A stretch of 64,000 nt of DNA from Isoetes taiwanensis (lineage: Eukaryota; Streptophyta; Lycopodiopsida; Isoetales; Isoetaceae). This document shows positions 53,571 to 62,185 of the stretch, in pieces. Numbering within the stretch: the first letter of the stretch is position 1; every line of letters begins with the position of its first letter. The position numbers and the translations under genes are program-made. Under the pieces are notes generated by a model. The model worked only from the letters and a program-made list of their open reading frames with translations, made no database searches and was not told the DNA's origin. The DNA lies in NCBI GenBank assembly GCA_021234155.1, contig JAJEKV010000012.1, positions 8,398,448 to 8,462,447 on the forward strand, given 5' to 3'.

Positions 53571-53760
53571 CACCCTACTTTTTGGATGTTGGCTCACCAA
53601 TTCTTAATCTTTTTATGTTTTTCATTCCTTTTAACTGTTACTAGCTTAGCAAAACTAAAAGAATGAGAAATTTTTTTTTCCCATTTTTCGAGGTTTAAGG
53701 ATCCTATCAAGTTAGTACTACTGGGAACATGGCCAGTGCTTTGCTCTTGGTCTCCAAGAA

Positions 53761-53777
53761 CATTGCTCTGATACCAC
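53761..53777 (-). other. Chromovirus primer-binding site (tRNA-iMet)
   Basis: Minus strand TGGTATCAGAGCAATG begins two bases inside the 5' LTR boundary, complementary to initiator tRNA-Met. Confidence 0.93.
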
Positions 53778-53779
53778 TG

Positions 53780-56700
53780 TGACGTCCCCTACTGTTATCA
53801 CGGTGCACTCCACCGGTATAAAAGGAGTTCATCCCCCATACCAGCTCCATGCCGATACAGGGCCCTCCACATAACACTGCAACCGTGACGGGTTCCAGTG
53901 GAAAGAGTGAAGGGGTCATTGTACCCCGTCTCCCTCAGGGTCTACCTAGCTGCGGAAGCGTAAACATACATGTCAGTATATAACATAAGCACATATCCAC
54001 CTCGAAGGGTGGTCCACCACATCTGCATAAACAAGGTGAGCACAATACATATGGGGAGTTCTACCCAAGGCTCAGACTCAAGGGGATGACTGACGGCTTG
54101 GGTCTCCAGAGTTCATTGCAGACAGAATTCATGACAATGGATTGGGCTGGCATATGAACATGGCATAGGGTTGTCCACTCCATCCGCCCCTCCTGTGCAC
54201 ACTTTGCAGAGTAGGCTGAAAAGTGTCGGGACCTGACTGTAGCCCGTCGGATGCATAGCCAAAAGGGCTATTCACGGGTTTCATCTCCCGGTTCGATGGG
54301 GCGGTAGGGATCACTCCCTCCGAGATCTACATCTTGACTCAAGGTGACTAGAGGGCCACCGCCTGTGATCGACTTGAACCCATTGGAAGGTGAACCCCAC
54401 CCCACCGGTGTCGAGCCCATGCCTTGCCCAACTTTCGGTGGCAAGCCATTAGACCCGATCCACAATGATCCCCGGTAGCACTAACACACCATAGGGATGG
54501 TTCAAGAGTCGAAACACGAACCTCCTTCTAAGCCCGGTCGGCCCCTTCACCCACAACCCGGGTTTGGTTCTTGTGCACAGGCCGAATCTATAGTGTGCTA
54601 GAGAGGCTACTCTAGGAGCATCTACTACCAAGCTTTAGGTCTCTACCCCCCTTCCCAATACAAGGAGTTCATAGAGATACATCATCCATATACATCACAG
54701 AAGAACTAAAGAACTATATCTAATCTACATCATAGAGTTAGGTTCTTTAGTTAGAGGCTGGTATCTAGAGATCTAGAAGGCTGCTATGGGCAATTTAATA
54801 GGCTAAACCTACTGATTCTATGACTGAAATAAGGTTTAGACTATCTAATTGGCCAAATACCTGATCCTTGAGTGGCTCCTCCTGACCTGAGCTCGACCAT
54901 CCTGCTGAAACGCTCGAATCAAGGGAAACTAATGGTGCAATTCTCTCAGGCAGAGTCTGGGAGGCGGTTTTGGCTGTTGAGGCAGCCAAAACAGAGTTCT
55001 AAAACCCTAGAAACGAAAATTGGGCAAGTTAGGGTTTCCCTCCCTTAATAGACAAGGGGTTGGCTAGGGTTTCCAATTATCCCCTTTAGGCATGTGGGAT
55101 AATTGGGAATGGGCCCACTTGCCTTTAATGGCTAGGTGGCAAAATGTGCCCACATACAGTTACGAGGAAAAAAATGCCGTTGGCGCTGTTCTTGGCCGGC
55201 TAGGGAGCAGCCGCCCTCCCTTCTGCCCGACCATCACAGCGGTGGTACTTGCAGGAAAATTTGTGATTTTTGTGGCTAGTAGGGCAGACGGATTGGCTCT
55301 CCAGGAGAATTGGAAAGAAAAAAATCTGTTGGAGGGATTCGGTGCATCTTCACGGTGGCGTTCTTGCAGCATGTATCCTCTAACGAGGATGTGTTCTTTG
55401 TAAGGTAGGATTTGCCTATTTTTCGCTTTGGTACAGGGATCTTTCTTTTGTGCCACCGGACAGAAACAGCAAGCAAATTCTGTGCATGATTGTTTCGGTG
55501 TTTGGGGATGCAACTCTTCTTTCTTGCTGCTTCCGACCTGCAAGAAATGGTCCAGGATGCTCTGCACCAGGAGATGGTTTCTTGCTGCTGGGCGTTATTA
55601 TCCGACCTGCAAGAAAAGGGGCAGACAGGTTCAAACACAATCGACATCTTGTGCTCTTACAGCTTCAAAGTCTTGATAAAGACTAGCCGAAAGGGTAGAT
55701 CCATTTGGATGCCGACCCATAAGGTGAAGAACAGATCTGCAAGATTAGGTAAAGATGTTTCCTTAAATCTTTTCATCAGAGGACAACAAAACTCATTCTT
55801 TTGGACAGAAGTAAATCTATTTTCCCTCTCTTCCTGCTCTTTCTTGCTAGCAGAAAGGTATAGAGGTCGATTCTTGGAAAGCAGCAGGAGATCTTATCAT
55901 TTTTTACAGATTTGGCAGCAACATATGAGACCAATTTAGATTGCCGAGCTAGGGATTATCTGGGCAAGAAGACGCTTTTACATCTTGAACCGGACTTTTG
56001 GGGAGAAGTTTGGCGGCTGGGCTTTGTGTCTGGCCAGCATCAGGCTGATTGCTACAGATCCCGACAATGCAGCATCTTTTTTGGTCTTAGATTTTAGTTT
56101 TCAGAATTACTGGTTGTTTAATCTGTATTGTTGATTAGATTCTGGAAGCAATGGCAGCTTCTTTGAACATTGTGGCAGAATGTTCAATCTTCTGCAGTTC
56201 TTTTTCTATTTACCTCTATTCTTGCAGGAGGCTTCTTATATGCATTCAGGGTTTATTTGAATGCTTTTGGAAAGGTGGTACTTGTCTCCTCTAGTATTCT
56301 TTCTATCTGGGAAGACGGTGATTTCCCTGTAGTACTAGTTAGATTGAAGAAGAGGTTGAGAGAGGCCTCTGAGTATCAAAAGTTCAAATATGATATTCGA
56401 TCCGTGTGGGATCTTTTGTGCTTAATTTTCTATTTGATCCAAGAGGGATCTATGTGTTGTAATACTTCCATCTAATGAATAAAATATCTTCTTACCTTCA
56501 AAAAAAAAAAAAAAAAATGTGCCCACATGGAAATGTGTGCCCACATTAATGTGTACATTGGAAAATGTGCACATTAATTGCACCTATGGGTGTGGCCCAC
56601 TTGGCATGAAGTGGCCATATGGGAAAAAGTGCACCTAAGTGAATGTGCACATTGTTTAATGCGCACATTAATAAATGCACTCTCCTTGCACGTTGCCCCC

Positions 56701-56812
56701 TAGGGCTACTAGCCTAGCTACACGTTGGCGTACACGTCAGTCGGGGTGGCGTGTACGCGTGACGAGGCAGTACAGTATACGTCCTGGGAGCGTATACTGT
56801 GCTGGAACGTCA
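53780..56812 (-). repeat. Chromovirus 5' LTR with inserted retroposon
   Basis: Homologous to 44710-46380 over its whole length except the 1.36-kb insertion at 55156-56513. Terminal inverted structures: ACAGTATACG (56772-56781)/CGTATACTGT (56791-56800) and GCGTACACG (56728-56736)/CGTGTACGC (56750-56758). Mismatches against the partner LTR cluster in short C/G-rich blocks. Confidence 0.92.
55156..56513 (+). mobile_element. Poly(A)-tailed retroposed sequence in the LTR
   Basis: The insertion is bounded by a 15-bp target duplication AAAATGTGCCCACAT (55141-55155 and 56514-56528) and ends in a run of A after AATAAA (56478-56483). This is the signature of LINE-type reverse transcription. No long conserved frame is found, so it is either a 5'-truncated LINE 3' UTR or a processed copy of a cellular mRNA or lncRNA. 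GACCTGCAAGAAA occurs twice inside (about 55537 and 55602). Confidence 0.9.
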
Positions 56813-57114
56813 CAAGGATGAAGGTTGAAACCTACAGATTATAAAGCAGTAAATAACAGTGCACCACACAAAATGCAATATAGCATGATAAGGTAAGATT
56901 ATCGGTCTGGCGAAGTCTGATAACCAAAAATGCATGACAGAGGTTGTACGTTCGAGGCCACACATTTTTAGGTATCAGCTGAGGCAAAGACCGATGACCA
57001 CTTTATCGCGTTTATTATGAAGTTATCAGTACTTCTCCAGTATTTGTTATCAGCACTCCTCCAATAGTGAGAACCAAAAAACAAGGACTTTTATTTACAC
57101 ACAAGAGTCCAATA
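56813..57114. other. Short gene-free spacer
   Basis: No feature apart from the short repeat TATCAGTACTTCTCCA/TATCAGCACTCCTCCA at 57024-57064. Confidence 0.5.
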
Positions 57115-57272
57115 GAATAGAAACGACTTTTTAATGTCCACGAAAACCAAGAGGCCGTGGGACCCATAGAATGGCCTAGTACACCACTACTACTAAGATT
57201 ACAAAACCCCTACCTCGAAAGGTTTTCAAGGGAAAAACCTTCGCAGTAATGATGATACTAGACAAGTAGAAT
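57115..57272 (-). mobile_element. LINE 3' end, truncated copy
   Basis: Reverse complement of the 36895-37059 sequence: GTCCACGAAAACC, then CCCCTACCTCGAAAGG and AACCTTCGCAGTAATGATG. Its left end begins with the TAGAA repeat tail at 57115. Confidence 0.75.
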
Positions 57273-57800
57273 AGAATAGAATAGATTTTTTATCGTCCAC
57301 GGAGACCAATTGGTCTATGGGACCCAAACAAAAAAGAGAGCAGCAAGCGTATTACTGTCAGGATTAAAAAACCCTGCCCCGAAGGGTTTTCGAGGGAAAC
57401 ACCTTAGCAGTAATAAGTATGCTGGTACACTGTACAATTGTATAAGACAATTCAATACTGTCCCGGAGGACACAACTGAGTTCGTGCATCCATAACCTCC
57501 TGGAGGTATGACCCCAACAAGACCACGGACGCCGTATTCAATAACTCATGCAACGGCTGGCCAGTCACTAGTAACCGAACATACCATGCTCGGATATGGG
57601 CAAACGTTGGGCAGATCTGGAGGGCATGACGTTTATCTTCAATGGCGCCCTGGTAGCAACATTGACAAAGCCTCTCCTCTCGTGCTTCCTGAGTCCAACG
57701 TCCTGTCTCAATGCGGAGACGATGTGCACCCATGCGAATGGAAGCTATAAGTCTGTGCTTCTTCATGGGCAAATGGGTGTACAAGTACTGGGTGTACAAG
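57273..57800 (-). mobile_element. LINE 3' end with ORF2 C-terminal domain
   Basis: The TAGAA-repeat tail (about 57265-57285) is followed by GTCCACGGAGACC and the 3' UTR, then a minus-strand coding end: YLYTHLPMKKHRLIASIRMG, HRLRIETGRW, ERLCQCCYQGAIEDKRHALQ, CPTFAHIRAWYVRLL. This copy links the Cys/His domain to the 3' tail and so defines the end of the family. Confidence 0.85.
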
Positions 57801-58519
57801 AAGAAAATATAAGTAGGCGATGATGACTACTGAGGGCTCAGTAATTGAAGACGCTCATCTAGAACCTCAAGTATGTATAATGTCAAGTCATGCGCAAATG
57901 GGGCTTTGAGAAGTTGTGGAAGCATGGTCAAATAAGAATTCCTGACCATCTTTAAAGCAGAGCAATTGACCTCGCCAAGAAATCCAATTTATGTACCTCT
58001 TTAATCTACTTGCTATAGAAAGAATTCTATGTATATAACTAATAGATAGAAATAATATAGATGACCTAATTTGTTTTAAAAAATAAAAAGCTGCGCAACA
58101 ATCCGTAGCCATTATGGTATCTATGTGTGTAATTGTGAAAATATTTTTAAGCACAATTTCATTAAAATGGGAAATTTTGTGATTCCAGTTAGGGACGAAA
58201 TTGTTTTCTAGTCTGTTTTATGACCAATTTTTGAGCTATTATGGCGCCATTTTGTTTATTTGTGCATGAAAAACGCCATTATTTGGCGCCATTAAAAATA
58301 TAACAATGCAGAAATTACAGTTAAGAACATATCCATGGACACTTAGAGAAACATCACAGTGCAGAAATTACCGTTAAAAATATATCCATCGACACTTAGA
58401 GAAATATGACAGTGCAGAAATTATAGTTAAGAACATATCCATCGACGCTTAGAGACATGAGCAATGTATGAGCTTGATAAATTTATATACAAGAAATATT
58501 ATATTTACATTTGAGGTAT
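57801..58519. other. Spacer with a triple 53-bp repeat
   Basis: GCAGAAATTA(C/T)AGTTAA units start at 58308, 58361 and 58414, running to about 58462. Just before lies an inverted pair around ATGGCGCCATTT/ATTTGGCGCCAT (58240-58292). No gene. Confidence 0.8.
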
Positions 58520-59848
58520 ACAATTTACAAGTCTTTCTCCGCTATATCAAGCTCCTCAGTGCTAGCAATAGGATTAGATGGACCGGCATCATTGATGGGA
58601 TCAAAATAAAAAACCTGGGCAGTGAGGTCAGCTACATCGAGATTGTCGAGGTCGAACTTAGCATCTTTAATAACATCATAGTCGACATCAGGAATCTCAG
58701 GTGATTTCACTGGTTGGCCTGTTTCTGCATGTTCCTCAACTCCAGGAAGAGCACCTTGCTGCTGGGATACAGGGACTGCAGTAAGGATAGGATTGAGCAC
58801 GCGGTCTAGCCTACCAAGAATCCCCTTCAAGCACTGTTATTTGACCGGATCATGTTCGAACACGATGCAGAAACTTTTATGAATCAATGCAGCTCTGCCA
58901 AAAGCAGCACAAGAGAAGTAATCGAACACTCCTGTCTGGTAGTACGAGCTCCTCCACGAGGTAGGAATAGGTTGCAGGACCCAACTGACTTATTATGATT
59001 TCTCCGAGCAAGCCTTGCCAACTGTACCTGAATCTACTGCGAAAGAGTTTTTCTATCATAGCCTCACTCTCCCCGTCTGCATCTTCTTCAGATTGAGGAG
59101 GAAGTGGTGGAAGATGCTGGGGGTGATCGGCATAGAAAAACCTGAGGTCAATCTCTTCAACAACTGTTACAGCAGTGGACTGGATCTTGGTGGCGTAGAC
59201 GAGAGCATGCAGTTCCATCCAGCGGCCCTGTTGGTGCTGGATTCTTGTACTCATCCTCGTACATGCCAATATAAACTCTGGATCTAGAGTCCAGGTTATC
59301 CAACACTGAGGAGACAACAAAATTGTATTCTGGGCGTGTGAAGCAAACTATCCAGAAAGAATTAATAGTCGTGTTCTTGACGGTAGTATCAAAGAAATTG
59401 GACAGTATCATTTTGTCCCACATTGGAGTAAGACTTCGCGTATCCAGAACTATCAAAGAGGCTGGCACAAGAGTGCATTTGATCTGCCCTTTGCTATCAG
59501 TGAGTTCAACCTCGTAGCGGAACTCGTCAATGTCATCCCTCTGCATAACTTTGTTTCTTATGACCCTTGCCAAGGCTGGAAATATGTTTCCGAAAATTCC
59601 CTCCTTGGAAATCCCATCGTTGACCCATTTGTTATGCAATGTCCCTATGGTCTTTAAGCTGTTATCGTCAAAGCCTGGCACGGTCCAACAGAAGTCTTCG
59701 AAGGAGGTGAACTTCCTGGGAGGTTTTCCTTGACATATTCAAAAATTTCCTTCTTCAAGAACGATAATGTCATGAGAGCTCTAGCCCTCGTCTTGAAGAA
59801 GTAGTCACATGTGTAATCAGTTGAAACCTTAACATATACCTTCTCTCT

Positions 59849-59884
<36 letters not shown>

Positions 59885-60503
59885 GAGGTAAGGTGTTTTT
59901 ATATTCATAGATATAACTTACATAATCATAACGTATACCATCAGTAGTATACTATTCAGCATAATGATATATGCACATTCCTCATGAAAGGAAATGTGAA
60001 CAAAAAGGTAAACAGAAAATGATATAAGTCTGGTACTTAGTTCTTCATGCAAAATATGATCAGACTCTTGAACAGCTCAAAAACTATTCTCATATCCTCT
60101 ACTGTATCTTCTACTGTGCATCAATCAAGTCTTGCATGGTTAAATCCAATACTCTATTCCTGCCAAATATATTCAGCAGCATGTCGAGTTTTGCCACGGG
60201 ATAATTGGTGAAGTCCAACAGCAGAAGAACATGGGCTTCTCTTTTTTGCTGCCATTTATGATAGAGGTTCATGAAAAAAGATCTCAGGCTATTATGAGTC
60301 CACGCCTCAGGTCTTTTGAGGATCTTTTTTAATGCAGCAACATGGATCATCTCCTGTTTTAACTGTATGAAAATGTCTTCTTCTTCAATCCTTGGCAGAT
60401 TCGAGTCTTCACTGTCTGAATCCTCAGCAACTCCCATTCCCCTGTCCGAAGCTCCATATCTATTCAGCCTCCTCATAGCATCTGTGCAAAACATCATCAT
60501 CAA
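58520..60503 (-). pseudogene. Unidentified broken multi-exon gene
   Basis: Minus-strand pieces: an N-terminal part (60503-60111) with acidic AEDSDSEDSNLPRIEEED and WQQKREAHVLLLLDFTNYPV; after a poly-T tract, FLKKEIFEYVKENLPG, VPGFDDNSLKTIGTLHNKW, LARVIRNKVMQRDDIDEF, CTLVPASLIVLDTRS and FVVSSVLDNLDSRSRVYIGM; then, one frame over, WMELHALVYATKIQS, VVEEIDLRFFYADHP; and a last acidic part (DVDYDVIKDAKFDLDNLD) to 58525. Frame changes near 59240 and 59690 and a poor junction at 58850 indicate decay. No family recognised; the steady reading suggests a real former protein of more than 500 residues. Confidence 0.45.
59850..59883. repeat. Poly-T tract
   Basis: About 31 consecutive T after CTCTCTCTC, within the broken gene. 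It could be the A-tail of a minus-strand retroposon, but no duplication of flanks is evident. Confidence 0.8.
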
Positions 60504-61759
60504 TGGTTAGACTTAGAACAAAAAATTTCATGAAATCTACCAAAGGCTGTTCACCCTTTATCATAGTTCTTTCCTTTCAAGGATTTATGAGCCACAGCTG
60601 AGTCATTTAGCTCTGATAAGAAAGTTTGTTTGAGCCAAATCAAGTTAGGATTTTTATCTTGAATAGCAACTCTATTTCTATGTTTCCAAACTGCCCAGCA
60701 GCCAAGTGATCTTGTAGTGCTCAATAATCTGTTATCTGTATTTAAAAATTCCATAAGTCCACCTTCCCCAATTGACCCTTTATTGACCTGAGCAGCCCAA
60801 ATTTCAAAATTCTGTTATAACCCTGCACTGGAAGACATGATTGAAAGTTTCTATCTCCCCACACCCCATCGGGCACATCTGTGAGATAGATGGATTAAAT
60901 TTGGATCTTCTCCAATTTGTCACTAATCCTTAGTGGATGATAAGCCAACTGAAAGTTTTTATCTTGTTTGCAGTATAGTTTTTCCATCCTTTTTTACATA
61001 CTACAGCTAAGTCTGCCTCACTGCAATTCCATAGTAGAGAAGCTCTTGAATCTTTATGTTTAATTAGAGCCTTGTATATTTCTTTTACTGAATATATCTC
61101 CTTACCTTTCAAAGTCCATTGACTGTAGCTACTAGCCAATTCCTCAAAATGCTTGACTTTACCTATCACTGTATTATAGATCTTTCTGTCCAGATTTGAT
61201 CCTTTAGTTATTTTAGCTATTTCAGTCCAAGATTTCCATCCAGCTGCATCATCTTTAAGATCCCCAATCTGCCTAAGGCCTGCCTGATGCCACTGCATGT
61301 ATTTCTGAGGATGTTTACATGCCAAACATTCATTAGCACTATCAAGCATCCCTTGATGCCAAAAGAAAGTCACTTCTCTGGACTTAGCATCAATACATGG
61401 AGGTCTATAGCAGAGGGAGGCTAAGTTCCAGGCCTCAAACATTCGTCTAAGGATATTGGAAGTATTTGGGCAAGGAGTGAATTGGAAATATGCAGAGTCA
61501 GGTAATTGGTGCTTAAGGTTGTGACTTCCAACCGGATAGGATTGCTGTACCGAATATCTAATCAGCTTTTGAGCTGGTGAAGGTGAGTTATTTTGGATGG
61601 CTCTCCATATCATCTTTGCTGCTAATGCCTGCGCTTGAACAAACATGTCCTTGCATCCTAGCCCCCCTTCCTTTCTTGATGTCAAATCATCCCATGCTAC
61701 TTTGTATGTGCCCTACCAAATAAACTTCCTAATTGCTGCTTCAATCTTGGCATATGAGG

Positions 61760-61995
61760 CTCTGGTCGTGTTGGCCTAGTGGTTAGTCCACTCGTCTAGC
61801 ACATTGAGGTCTCATGTTCGAACCTCACTAGGATCTTGGCATCTTAGGACCTTTGGCCCATGGTATCCTTGTAGGGGGCGGTGCTCCTTGAAGGGGGATT
61901 GCAAGAACATGCCATGTGCCGTCGTATGTCCTAAGGGATGCTGGCTAGTGCTACGACGTAAAAATACACCTTCCTTCCTACCTTCCTATAATTGC
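61760..61995 (+). mobile_element. tRNA-derived SINE inserted in the L1
   Basis: Head TTGGCCTAGTGGTTAGTCC fits a Pol III A box and CATGTTCGAACCTCA a B box about 35 bp later; body up to GTGCTACGACGTAAAAATAC; tail CCTTCCTTCCTACCTTCC. Flanked by TGAGG at both ends (61755-61759, 61996-62000), and deleting it restores the L1 frame (FSSYAKIEAAIRK). Confidence 0.8.
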
Positions 61996-62185
61996 TGAGG
62001 AAAAATAGACATGGCCAGGGATAAAGAGGAGCAGTATGAACCAAGTTTCCTTTTAATCCTTCCCACAATTGGTTCCCACAGGCCTTTAAGTGAAGAATTC
62101 AAGGCTAGAGGGATCCCTAAAATAACTGTTGCAGCCTCCTTATTCAGAATTTTAATGAGAATCCAAGATTATGGCACTTTTACTC

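Larger units (their letters stand above)
44710..56812 (-). mobile_element. Ty3 chromovirus derivative carrying a histone H3-like ORF
   Basis: Long direct LTRs (44710-46380 and 53780-56812, the latter with a 1.36-kb insertion) enclose 7.4 kb. On the minus strand the order is 5' LTR, tRNA-iMet primer site, palindrome pair, TATA, H3-like ORF, palindrome pair, TATA, ORF-B, gag, integrase with chromodomain, purine tract, 3' LTR. Protease, RT, RNase H and the integrase zinc finger are deleted. No matching 5-bp target duplication is seen (GATTG on the left, CAAGG on the right), so ends may come from recombination between copies. It must depend on RT supplied by another element. Confidence 0.93.

Noticed and set aside
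55092-55939. Coding genes inside the poly(A)-tailed insertion
   Set aside because: The frames on both strands are short, overlap each other and show no domain; one of them starts in the LTR and crosses the insertion junction.
44710-56812. 5-bp target-site duplication of the chromovirus
   Set aside because: The flanks GATTG and CAAGG do not match, so no duplication can be claimed.
61760-61840. Functional tRNA gene
   Set aside because: A and B box-like words are present but the acceptor and anticodon stems do not pair well, the sequence continues as a SINE body with a TTCC tail, and it sits in a target duplication.
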